This document shows positions 1 through 9,765 of a DNA stretch of 64,000 nucleotides, piece by piece; within the stretch, counting starts at the first letter, position 1, and each line of letters opens with the position of its first letter. Under the pieces are notes generated by a model that worked only from the letters and a program-made list of their open reading frames with translations, made no database searches and had not been told where the DNA came from. The stretch is taken from assembly GCA_022828595.1 (NCBI GenBank), contig JAKGHH010000001.1, forward strand, positions 120,850,999 through 120,914,998. The letters run 5' to 3'. This DNA comes from Nelumbo lutea (taxonomy: Eukaryota > Streptophyta > Magnoliopsida > Proteales > Nelumbonaceae). The position numbers and the translations under genes were made by a program.

Positions 1-1920
1 TTTGTCCCCTTTCTTCACATAAGATGAAGTTCTTTAGGTATCCGCGTCGGATGATTTCCTCGATCTCGTCGCGAAGATTCTTGCAGTTCTCTATGTTGTG
101 CCCGTGATCTCGGTGAAAATGGCAATAAAGGTTTGGGTTCCTTGCTGCTAGGTCTCCCCATAGCCTGGGAGGCCATTTGACGAAGGAGTCCTTAATGGCC
201 ATTAGGATCTCTCATCTTTTAGCGTTCAAGGGCGTGTAGTTCGTTCTCTCTGCAGGTGGGGTCCTAGAGCGCCGACCTAATTTATGAGATTACGAGGGGG
301 ACCGACTTCTGGAGTTGTTTCTTCCCCTGCTCAGGGACTTGCTTTTCTTCCTCTTCTGCCCGCCACTGCTCGTCCCTTCATTCTCTCTCTTCCTCTTTTC
401 CGGAGGTGGGTTATCAACCTTCTGATTGATCTCCTTCTCGGTACCAATGAATTGATATGCTAACTTGAGGAACTCGATGATGTCCTTTGGTTTGTTAGCT
501 ACCACATGCCATTTAAACTCCTTGTGAGTGATTCCTTTCTTGGCTGCAGTGAGTCTTACTATCGGGTCGAGGTTTGGTATCTGTAGGCAAGTGTCGTTGA
601 AGTGCTTGATATAGCTTCAGATCGATTCTCCTTCCCTCTGAACCACATTGAGAAGGCTTTCTTGCGACTTCGGACACTTATTATTGGTGATGAAGTGTGT
701 AGTGAACAAGTCGGCGAACTACGACTAGCTTTTGATTGAGCCCGGTGTGAGGTTCCGGTACCAAGTTCGAACTACCCCTTTAAATGTAGTAGAGAAGGCT
801 ACACACATGCAAGACTCATCAGCCCCAGCTAGGTGCATCTGAGACTGGAAAGAGTCCACATGGTCATTAGGATCGAACGACCCGTCATACTTGTCTAATG
901 GGGGCATCTTGATATCTTTTTGGCATTGGAGCCGCCAAGAGCTCGAGAGACAGAGGAGATGACCTGCAAAGTAGTGGAGGTGCGGTCTTGGTAGCCACCG
1001 GACTCACTTCTTCCTTCCCTTTGGTTTGCTCTTCTCGCTGGCCTGGCTTTGCTGGCGGGCTGTTCTTGAGTGAGGTACGACGTGTTTCACGATGTCGCTG
1101 CTGCTACTTCTTCATTGGCTCGGTGTTGGTGCTGCTGACTTCAGTTTGATTTGGTACCGTGGCCCTGTCACGAGGTGGATCATGGTTTTTTGAGGGATTC
1201 TAGGGCTGGCTATCACGAGGGGCGAAGAAGCCTTATCTCGAGTTCACACCTCGAACCCCCAACTGGCTATCTACTCGCGAGCCATCATTCTCTCGCTGTG
1301 AGTACCGAGGCGGATTAGGTTGACTATCCCCGGACCTACTTCTGACATTTCCTTGTGATGCCGACGGAATGTGCTGACCGTCTCTCCTCCCACGGGGCGA
1401 GACCTGACTTTTGATAGGAACCGATACTTTTGAGGTCTCTTCGCCCCAATTTGGAGATCGACAAATCTTCTGGTTAATCCCAAGTTTATACGGGTTCTGA
1501 CCATGATGGGGCTCTGGGTGCTGAGGTGGGACTGGCTACTGATTTCGCTAAAGTGGAGGGAACTGGTGTTGATACTTTCGGTAGAAGTAATACTGTTGGT
1601 ACTGCTGAAACTACTGGACCTGCTACATCTGGATCTGAATAGCCCGGATGCACTGAACGAGGTTGTGGAACTAGGAATGTCTGATTCCAGGAGGAACCAT
1701 AGAGGGCTCAGAGAAAGTTGCGCCTACCACTAGGGGAAGTGGGGCGCTCACTTGTGTGGTGCTCGGTGGTGTAGTCAGTGATGAGACTCCAGATGCTGTG
1801 AGCGGAATGGTGAAACTGGCCGATGCACACCGTAGGAGTTTGGGGCAAGGTTGGCTGTTGGGCTTGCCCCTCAGTGGTGTTCATCTCGACACTTTTTCCG
1901 GTGTGGCTAGAGGATGCCAT
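1..1920 (-). pseudogene. Degenerate gag of a Tat-like Ty3/gypsy retrotransposon (element A), running off the window
   Basis: On the minus strand, reading starts at a Met near 1920 (MASSSHTGKSVE) and proceeds to the window edge. A 60-residue open piece at 725-907 (MPPLDKYDGSFDPNDHVDSF) is the start of the retrotransposon gag core. Next comes a stretch with several in-frame stops, then a basic KR-rich tail at 290-505. At about 20-140 there is a zinc-knuckle-like motif (YCHFHRDHGHNIENCKNLRD) typical of Tat-lineage Gag. Gag would package the element RNA in cytoplasmic particles. Stops and frame changes make this copy dead. Protease and polymerase, if present, lie outside the window. The lineage rests on motifs read by eye. 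Confidence 0.8.
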
Positions 1921-1976
1921 TGAGGTTGAGGTTAAGCTTGAAATTGCAAAGAGATAGGGAAGACCTTTCGATCGTT

Positions 1977-1995
1977 TCCCACAGACGATGCCAAT
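1977..1995 (-). other. Primer binding site of element A
   Basis: Read on the minus strand, ATTGGCATCGTCTGTGGGA follows the LTR end directly. This is a form of the primer binding site common next to LTRs of plant gypsy elements (consensus-like ATTGGCGCCGTCTGTGGGA), here with two differences. It primes minus-strand cDNA synthesis from a tRNA. I have not assigned the tRNA. Confidence 0.75.
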
Positions 1996-2622
1996 TGATA
2001 GTGCGCGATCTGGATACTCCTAGCTGGAGGGCGATCCGAACTCCAGATGGACGATGATTTGGATTGATCTGCAAAACAATGTATTAGAGAACCCGGGAAA
2101 ACTAACACGACGAGGTTGCTCCAATGCTTAAGTCAGTAATTATGCTATGAATGCGAGCTGAATGCTTGAGAGCTTGAGTGCTAGTGAGTAGAGTAATCAC
2201 GCGTACCTTTGCCTTTAGATAAGGTTGGTTCCGTTTTTGAAAGAGAGCAGTACGTGGATGAGGCTTATCGTCTACCTCCGATTCAGGTGGGACCGGGATG
2301 AGTTCTTATCGTGATTTTGGGAGATTCAGAATCTGTTGACTCATCATGACTCCAAGAGATTCGGGATCTGCTGGGAGGCCTTTCGAGTTGGTTATATGAT
2401 GCTTCGGCTTCGTTCGCTCTGAGCTGGAACTTCGATTGTTCAGTCCCGAACTGGATCGAATGCTGAGGTGCTTCTATGCGAGGTGGGTTTTGGGCCGAGG
2501 TGGCTGGGTACCCGAACCGCAAATGTTGTGAACTGAGCCTGTCTGGTTGAGTTGTCATCCTTCAATCAGATCATGCCTACGTGTCCCCTTCCTATTAGGT
2601 CGTGCCAAATCATCATTCATCA
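1996..2622 (-). repeat. 5' LTR of Tat-like element A (627 bp)
   Basis: On the minus strand it begins TGATGAATGATGATTTGGC at 2622 and ends CTATCA at 1996, next to the PBS. The TG...CA ends and PBS position define it. Its end region (about 1996-2220 on the plus strand) is recognisably similar to the loop region of the LTR at 45818-46500, for example around ATGCTTAAGT and AATCACGC. The two are therefore related families. Only one LTR lies in the window, so no target duplication can be tested. Confidence 0.78.
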
Positions 2623-3734
2623 GTAACTTCCTAATTTTGGCACAACAAGGGGCATTCGTTTTTTGGATTTTGAGAGGTGGAAAGTTGGTTAATGAAATTT
2701 TAGTTTTCATTGACTAAGAATCTCATGCTCTTTTTTGAGACTTATGTGGTGATCAGGGGAAAGTTTATTTTCTTCGATATCACTTACCTGTTCCTAGGTG
2801 GGTAAATTAACTTTCCCACTTTCTCATCTAGGAGAAAGTTGCCAATACATGAATGGGAACAAAAATGCCCCTTTAATAATGAAATTTTATAGCTAAGATT
2901 ATCATTGCCTTATTTACAAAGAAAATAAAAGAACATAGGTAGATGCACTTACCCTCATAAATCTTTCCTGAAAAACACTTATCCAGGTAAGTGCATTTAC
3001 TTGGGTAAATGACTTACCAAAAAGTGAACGGGGTATAAAAATAAATTTTTATGCGTTACGTTTAAGAAGTGGGTTGTGCTGGGTAGAAGGTATAGCTAGC
3101 AAAGAACTACCTTGGTGAAGTAGTACCGTAGTAGATTATAAAACTTACAATTTGGGTTCCACATGCATCAATATGGCTGAAGTTTGGCTTCTTGGGAGTT
3201 GGGAGGCTCATAGTCTGACAGCAAACTTCATTGAGGGCTATTCAAAGTTCGTGATTTCTCGCCTTCAGTTTCTCATCGCTTGAAGAAAGAGGTTCGTTAC
3301 AAATACGTCTTTTGGTAGGCCAATCAATTAGCAGACTAGCTTGCCATCTGGGATTTATCAAAAAAAAACAAAGAAAAAAGTCTGAATGTAAATTTTGGTT
3401 TACTTTTGTATGTATTCAATATTGTTTTATTTAATTATTTATTTATGAGAAATAAAATAGAGGAAACATAGTTTCTACTTTATTTGGAGTGAGGTAGGAA
3501 CCTAGATGGCGTGCCACCCCATGTTATATTTTATATGAGAGAGAATTGAGGTAGAGAAAAGTGGTGCCAATTTTGCATCAGTTTTTTGGATGCTAAATTT
3601 GTACTATAGTAAGGGCAATTAGACAAATTTTGCATGGCAAGAATGCAAATTATGGTTACAAATAAACGGGATGTGAAACAAACCAAGGTACAAAATTTGC
3701 ATTTGATCAAATTTGCACCACAAACAAACAATAC
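2623..3734. other. Intergenic, no recognised feature
   Basis: AT-rich sequence flanking element A. Short internal repeats such as AAGTGCATTTAC occur near 2980. I see no gene or element ends that can be paired. Confidence 0.5.
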
Positions 3735-4169
3735 TAGGAATGGCAACGGAGCAGGGCAAGGTGGGGCCAGTTTTTACATATTTTGTCCCTAACCTTGAAC
3801 ACATATACCCTGCCCCGTACCCCAATGCGGCTAGATATCCCAACCCCATCCCTGCCCTTGTGAGAAATAGGGATCCCTGAATTTGCCTTGCCCTGCCCCA
3901 ACTATTGTTGGCCAGCATCATTTCATTCTTATTTTGGGTTGGACTTGAACTTGCCCCTATCTAAATTATTGTTAAAGTTCTAATATCTTTACATTTCAAT
4001 TTTTTAAGGGTATGTCAATTATTTGATTTATCAATTATCAAGTAGCTTTTGATACATTATAGCATTCCTAGGTGTATGTGTGTATAGGGGTGGGATATGG
4101 ATAAATACCGTCCTCGCCCCAACGTTGGTTAATGGTAAAAAAATCCGCCCTAACAAATTGCCATCCCTA
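3735..4169. mobile_element. hAT-type MITE with imperfect 8-bp target duplication
   Basis: The left end TAGGAATGGCAACGG pairs with the right end TTGCCATCCCTA as a short terminal inverted repeat. The flanks are AACAATAC on the left and AACAATGT on the right, 6 of 8 identical, which is the duplication size of hAT elements. No transposase is present in its 435 bp. It would have moved with an enzyme supplied in trans. Confidence 0.65.
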
Positions 4170-4655
4170 AACAATGTCTAATATTAGAAAAGCAGACATT
4201 TATGGTTTTGCACATGAGTTCATAGGTAGGAATCAATTCCAGTTGAGTTGGGCCAAATATTTAATTATTCAAGCTTGGCTCGTCAAAAAACTTTGAGGCT
4301 TAAGCTTGAGTTTGATCTCAATTCAAGCTAGAGATTTGGGTTCGAATTCGTCTCGATTCAAAAGTTTGCAAGTTCAAACTCAGCTCAACTTGAACTTGAC
4401 TATGAACCAAATTTCATATAGAAATAAAAATTATACGTATAAAGCATTGTTGTTTTATTTTGCATATAAAAATTAGTTATTATTATACATATACAAATAA
4501 AAATATTATATACTTGTATATATGTATGTATGTATGTAATGATTGAGGCTAATGAATTTGGTCATTTGTATCTATGCGGGATAATGTTAAAGAATAAAGA
4601 AAAGAGAATAGTTGACAAATGAGATTCATAAAAGCTAAAAAAAACGACAAAAATA
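4170..4655. other. Intergenic, no gene seen
   Basis: AT-rich sequence with repeats of the form CAAGCTTGAGC near 4270-4320 and a short TATG run near 4520. It ends at the target site of the LTR element that follows. Confidence 0.4.
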
Positions 4656-4735
4656 CTATGTGATGAGGGCAGATTTGGCCCTCCAGTGAAATTGTGACAC
4701 ATGGCACCTCATGCCAACTAAGTGTGGCCTCTTGA

Positions 4736-5036
4736 CAGCTCACCATAGGCAGCTCGCCACAAGCAGCTCGCCACAGGCAACTTGCCATAGGCAGTTCGCC
4801 ATAGGCAATTTTCCATAGGCAGCTTGCCACAGGCAGCTCGTCATAGGCAGCTCGCCATAGGCAACTCGCCATAAGCAACTTGCCATAAGCAACTTTCCAT
4901 AAGCAACTCGCCACAGGCAGCTCGCCATAGTCAGCTCGTCATAGGTATCTCGCCATAAGCAACTTGCCACAGGCAGCTCGCCATAGGCAGCTCGCCACAG
5001 GCAGCTCGGCATAGGCAGCTGGCCACTCTGCAGGTA
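4736..5036. repeat. 14-bp minisatellite in the 5' LTR
   Basis: About 21 degenerate copies of GGCAGCTCGCCATA, with variants such as GGCAACTTGCCACA. On the minus strand the unit has no stop in any frame, and three units give a 14-residue periodic peptide (MASCLWRAAYGELP). The open frames here (4549-4914, 4740-5180) are by-products of this periodicity, not genes. Confidence 0.9.
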
Positions 5037-5363
5037 GCCTGGCGTCTTACGAAGAGCTTTCCACTTAGGGGCAGCTCGGCACTTACAGGCAGCTCGACAC
5101 TTAGGGGCAGCTCGGCGTATCGCAGGAAGATCTCCTGCTTGACAATTGTACCTGACAGATCCGGAGACCTGCACCCACATCTCTCGCTAGGCGGGACCGT
5201 GCCTGCTAGTCTTGAGAGTTGTCCCTTGACTAGTAGAGCCGTACTCTGCAGTAGTCGCCTGCACCCGCCACCTCAGCTCTAGCAGTAACGGCTGCGGCAG
5301 AGAGACAGAGGCAGTTATGCCTGGCTTGACAGAGGCTTTACGCCTGATTTGACAGGACACCAC

Positions 5364-5370
5364 TATATAA
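5364..5370 (+). promoter_or_regulatory. TATA box of the 5' LTR
   Basis: TATATAA in the context CACTATATAAGGACTCC. It sits about 370 bp before the LTR end, the usual place for a U3 promoter. It is conserved in the 3' LTR at 7909-7915. Transcription would start about 30 bp downstream. Confidence 0.7.
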
Positions 5371-5732
5371 GGACTCCAACCCCCAAAGGCAAAAGGGGAG
5401 GGAATGGAAAAACGGAGGTAATCCCTGCTCTCTAGCTCCCATTTTCTCTCCAAGCTCTCTGCAATCAGAATGCTAACTTAGGCATCAGAGAGTCCCCGCT
5501 GGGTAAACAACCCCGGGTCCTCTGATTCAGTTCTCGCAAATTCCTCAGCTCCCGCCGCCTACAAAGGAGAGGAGATCACCTCATGCAGAGGGCAATCGGG
5601 TTGCGCTATACCAGGGAGCTCCACCACCCTTTGAGTCACAAGCCACCTGGGAGCAGGTCAAATGACGAGGTACTTAGCCAAAAAAATTGATACATCACAA
5701 AAATTGGTACGTGACCAGAAACGATTACATCA

Positions 5733-5751
5733 ATTGGCGCCGCCTGTGGGA
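5733..5751 (+). other. Primer binding site of the non-autonomous element
   Basis: ATTGGCGCCGCCTGTGGGA directly follows the LTR end. It is nearly identical to the PBS of the Tat-like element at 60048-60067, from which it differs by one base. Confidence 0.8.
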
Positions 5752-6661
5752 ACACACTACAAAAAGCTAGGTTCTCATCCTACAAAAGCTAAGTTCTCAC
5801 TTTTTAGAAATTAAAGCTCTCGCTCTATAGTTTACATTTTATATGAACTCAAAGACTATGCAGGGAGCTAACAGACTAAGTAACTTTACTTTCAATTCGG
5901 ATAAAGACTCATCAGTCCTCTCCACAAGGTCCTCCTACAAAGATGAGCTCTTCGTGGCTTCCGCGGGAGTTGGCAGCCAACAGACTACATAGGCACCCTT
6001 ACTGGTCGAGCCTTCCAAGGCTCCCGTGTGAGCTGGCGACCTGAAGTTAGTAGTGCTGCCCCCGAAGGTCGAGCTCCTAGTAGCTTCTTGTAGGACTGGG
6101 TGACCGGAATTACAAAACTAATGCAACGCAATCATAGCTCTAAGGCACCCACCTGGTCGGTTCGGCACCTCACTGGTAGTTCGACACCTGGTCAGCTCGG
6201 CACCTCGCTGGTAGCTCGACACCTGGTTAGCTTGTCACCTCACTGGTAGCTCGGCACCTGGTCAGCTCGGCACCTGGTCAGTTCGGCACCTCATAGGCAA
6301 AGCCTACGGGCCACATTACTACTTAAGACCCGATCGCCTCTCCGGCATGTGCAAAGTAAAAAAGAGTAGACTACGAGTCACTCCTAAAGCCTACAGGCCA
6401 CATTACTACTTAAGACCCGGTCGCCTCTTCGGCACGAGCAAAGTAAAAAAGAGTAGACTACGAGTCACTCCCAAAGCCTACAGGCCACATTACTGCTTAA
6501 GACCCGGTCGCCTCTCTGGCACTAGCAAAAGTCAAAGAATAGTAGACTACGAGTCATTTCCAAAGCCTACGGGCCACACTAGGAATTGGATCAGCACTTA
6601 CTAGCTCGTTGACTTACGGGCCAAAAGAAATCTACTCCCTTCGCTGAGTTACTCTCAGCTC
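5752..6661 (+). other. Non-coding internal region with two tandem repeat blocks
   Basis: No protein domain is recognisable. A block at 6150-6295 repeats motifs such as AGCTCGGCACCTGGTC every ~30 bp. At 6299-6570 an 87-89-bp unit, starting AAAGCCTACGGGCCAC, occurs three times plus a partial copy (starts at 6299, 6386, 6473 and 6562). The 85-residue open frame at 6347-6604 comes from this repeat. The region may hold the packaging signal, which is inference. Confidence 0.75.
6299..6580. repeat. 87-bp tandem repeat in the internal region
   Basis: Units begin at 6299, 6386, 6473 and 6562, each starting AAAGCCTAC and containing ACTTAAGACCCG and GTAGACTACGAGTCA. The copies are highly similar, so the duplications are more recent than most of the element. 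Confidence 0.85.
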
Positions 6662-6677
6662 GGGAGTGGGGGGCAAT
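6662..6677 (+). other. Polypurine tract before the 3' LTR
   Basis: GGGAGTGGGGGGCAAT lies immediately before the 3' LTR start. It primes plus-strand cDNA synthesis. Nearly the same tract precedes the 3' LTR of the Tat-like element (minus strand, 46501-46515). Confidence 0.8.
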
Positions 6678-8330
6678 TGATGAGGGCAGATTTGGCCCTC
6701 CAGCGGAATTGTGACATGTGGCACCTCATGCCAAATAAGTGTGGCCTCTTGACAGCTTGCCACAGGAGGCAACTTGCCACAGGCAACTTGCCATAAGCAA
6801 CTTGCCACAGGCAGCTCGCCATAGGCAGCTCGCCACAGGCAGCTTGCCATAGGCAGCTCGCCATAAGCAACTTGCCATAAGCAACTTGTCATAGGCAACT
6901 CGCCACAGGCAGCTCGCCATAGGCAGCTCGTCATAGGCAGCTCATCATAGGCAGCTCGCCATAAGCAACTTGCCACAGGCAGCTCGCCATAGGCAGCTTG
7001 CCGCAGGCAACTTGCCACAGGAGGCAACTTGCCACAGGCAACTTGCCATAAGCAGCTCGCCATAGGCAGCTCGCCATAGGTAGCTCGCCATAGGCAGCTC
7101 GCCATAGGCAACTCGCCGTAGGCAGCTTGCCACAGGCAGCTCGCCATAAGCAACTTGCCATAAGCAACTTGCCATAGGCAGCTCGCCATAAGCAACTTGC
7201 CACAGGCAACTCGCCATAGGCAGCTTGCCGCAGCCAACTTGCCACAGGAGGCAACTTGCCACAGGCAACTTGCCATAAACAGCTCGCCATAGGCAGCTCG
7301 CCATAGGCAACTCGCCATAGGCAGCTCGCCACAGGCAGCTCGCCATAGGCAGCTCGCCATAAGCAACTTGCCATAAGCAACTTGCCATAGGCAGCTCGCC
7401 ACAGGCAGCTCGCCATAGGCAGCTCGTCATAGGCAGCTCATCATAGGCAGCTCGCCATAAGCAACTTTCCACAGGCAGCTCGCCATAGGCAGCTTGCCAT
7501 AGGCAGCTCGCCATAGACAGCTCGCCACAGACAGCTCGCCATAGGCAGCTCGGCATAGGCAGTTGGCCACTCCGCAGGCAGTCTGGCATCTTACGAAGAG
7601 CTCTCCACTTAGGGGCAGCTTGGCACTTACAGGCAGCTCGGCACTTAGGGGCAGCTCGACGTATCGTAGGAAAGTCTCCTGCCTGATAACTGTACCTGAC
7701 AGATCCAGAGACCTGCGCCCACGTCTCTCGCTAGGCGGCACCGTGCCTGCCAGTCTTGAGAGCTGTCCCTTGACTAGCAGAGTTGTACTCTGCAGCAGTC
7801 ACTTGCACCCGCCACCTCAGCTCTGGCAGTAACGGCTGCGGCAGAGAGACAGAGGCAGTTATGCCTGACTTGATAGAGGCTGTTACGCCTGATTTGACAG
7901 GACACCACTATATAAGGACTCCAACCCCCAAAGGAAAAAGGGGAGGGAATGAAAAAATGGAGGTAATCTCTGCTCTCTAGCTCTCATTTTCTCTCCAAGC
8001 TCTCTGCAATCAGAATGCTAACTTAAGCATCGGAGAATCCCCGCTGGGTAAACACCCCCGGGTCCTCTGATTCAGTTCTCGCAGATTCCTCAGCTCCCGC
8101 CGCCTACAAAGAGGAGGAAAGGATGGAGTTCTCGCAGGACCCTCATCTCCCGCCGCCTACAAAGGAGAGGAGATCACCTCATGCAGAGGGCAGTCGGGTT
8201 GCGCTACACCAGGGAGCTCCACCACCCTCTGAGTCACAAGCCACCTGGGAGCAGGTCAAATGACGAGGTACTTAACCAAAAAAATTGATACATTACAAAA
8301 ATTAGTACGTGACCAAAAACGGTTACATCA
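6678..8330 (+). repeat. 3' LTR of the non-autonomous element (1653 bp)
   Basis: It has the same ends as the 5' LTR but is ~580 bp longer. The 14-bp array is expanded to about 800 bp (6756-7560), and a ~55-bp segment carrying CTCCCGCCGCCTACAAAG is duplicated at 8111-8165. A TATA box is kept at 7909-7915. The LTRs of one insertion start identical, so these length changes arose after insertion, or through recombination with another copy. Confidence 0.88.
6756..7560. repeat. Expanded 14-bp minisatellite in the 3' LTR
   Basis: Roughly 57 units of GGCAGCTCGCCATA and variants, with higher-order blocks containing CACAGGAGGCAACTTG recurring near 6762, 7018 and 7243. The minus-strand open frames of 256, 214, 161 and 104 residues (MASCLW... 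peptides) are all products of the stop-free 14-bp unit. I do not call them genes. Confidence 0.9.
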
Positions 8331-8335
8331 CTATG

Positions 8336-8748
8336 AAAGGATAGTTTCAATATTGCCCATGTGTAAACCTTTATATATGTATATATAGCCAAGCTTGAAT
8401 ATAACTTGTGAAAGCTCAATTAGTATCCACCCTTAATCATGAGACTCATGTAATAGGATAAATTACATGCTAGGTGAATAGAAGAACCCAACCCCTAATA
8501 AGCATATCCATCTTAGTTTCTTAAGGTGGCTTGTAATATTTATGGAAAATGTGCACAAAAAAAAACGGTGCCCCTAAGGATAGAGATGGACAGGTACATA
8601 GACGTATTCATTGATTGGCATAATAAAAAAAGAGGACATGGAGTGGGCTGAGTGGCTATTCATAGTTACTAGGTGGATTTATGATAGACATGAAATGGGT
8701 AGAGATGCAACATAGTTTTTTTTATTTTTTATTTTTTATTATTTTTTG
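8336..8748. other. Intergenic, no gene seen
   Basis: AT-rich flank between the LTR element and a Mutator-type MITE. It ends in a T-rich tract (8717-8747). No coding signal. Confidence 0.4.
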
Positions 8749-9442
8749 GGTAAATTATAAAGACCAATTTATACTATGGGATTAGTGACAAATACCCTCT
8801 GAACTTTTATTTGCAACAAAAGCCCCCTTAAAATTTCACTTTGCAACAAATACCCCCTAATTATAAAGTTAGATGACGAAATGCATTAAAATAGCAAAAT
8901 GCCCACCTAAACTTTTCTTATTTTCTTCTTCTCACTATTTTCTCATAATCCCTGATTAACCAAAAATACCTTCATTTTGTTTAAACAAAACTAGATAAAT
9001 TAACAAGAACCATCCTTTCACTAAAATGAATGTCTTTCATCATCTTAAAATATAAAACTTATCCACTTCTTTCTCCAATAAATCAAGATAAACCAAACGA
9101 AACTATAAATTTATATCCATCAAACAGAAACCTCTATTGTTTCATTTGAATATTGAATCTAGGCAAAAATATGAAGGATTTATTGGAGCAACCGGGAGGG
9201 CTTCAATGTTATATTTGGAAAACTAATTAAATCACAGATTATTCAAATAAATAAGAAAATGGTAGTTTGAAAATTAAAAAATTTAAATAGTTGAATGAGA
9301 ATCTTTTTTGAAGTTAACAAACTCTAACGGAGGGGTATTTATTGCAAAGTGAAAGTTTAGGTAGTATTTGTCATGAATTAAAGTTCAGGAGGTATTTATC
9401 ATAGATCCCATAGTATGGGGGAGTTTTAATTTGTAATTTACC
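8749..9442. mobile_element. Mutator-type MITE with long terminal inverted repeats (~694 bp)
   Basis: The left end GGTAAATTATAAAGACC and right end (reverse complement GGTAAATTACAAATTAAAAC) continue as inverted repeats for roughly 130 bp, sharing motifs such as ACTATGGGAT and ACTTTGCAA. Long TIRs suggest a Mutator-like origin. The T-rich flanks (ATTTTTTG and ATTTTTCT) prevent a firm target duplication. No coding content is seen. It lies about 320 bp from a second, larger element with similar end sequence. Confidence 0.65.
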
Positions 9443-9765
9443 ATTTTTCTTAATAATTGCTTTCTTTTTTCAATTTTTACACACTCATGGTCAAGGAGAA
9501 GAGAAAGGGTCCATGTGAATCTATGCAGGGTTCAAAATTTCGATACGATATGTCCCGTATTGGGTGTATCATATTGTATAGTATTGGGAGCTGTCTTAAA
9601 CCCCAAATAAGGGGTGTTTTGGACCCCTTGATGCAATTTTGAAAAAAAAAAAACTTAAAATAAGAAAGTTATAAAATAGTGAAACACCCCTCTTCATGTG
9701 TATTGGGTGTATCGCTATACTTTAAACCATGAGTCTACGTAAGAAGACTCTTGAATTAAAAACTT

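Larger units (their letters stand above)
4661..5732 (+). repeat. 5' LTR of the non-autonomous element (1072 bp)
   Basis: It begins TGATGAGGGCAGATTTGG and ends GATTACATCA directly before the PBS. It contains a 14-bp minisatellite (about 4736-5036), a TATA box at 5364-5370 and a CT-rich leader. It differs from the 3' copy by a shorter array and the lack of a ~55-bp duplication present at 8111-8165. Confidence 0.9.
4661..8330 (+). mobile_element. Complete non-autonomous LTR retrotransposon (LARD-like), 3.67 kb
   Basis: Two LTRs (4661-5732 and 6678-8330) start TGATGAGGGC and end TTACATCA. Each end is flanked by CTATG (4656-4660 and 8331-8335), a perfect 5-bp target duplication. A PBS follows the 5' LTR and a purine tract precedes the 3' LTR. 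The 945-bp internal part has no gag or pol reading frame. It must therefore have depended on proteins of another element. The LTRs differ visibly outside the tandem array, so the insertion is not recent. Its LTR ends and PPT match the Tat-type element at 45818-60067. Confidence 0.9.

Noticed and set aside
4736..5036. CRISPR-like array of short repeats
   Set aside because: The units are adjoining 14-bp copies with no spacers, inside an LTR of a eukaryotic retrotransposon.
6632..7741. Several long minus-strand open frames with MASCLW... peptides
   Set aside because: They arise from a 14-bp tandem repeat without stops; the same peptide appears in all three frames, which no real protein would do.
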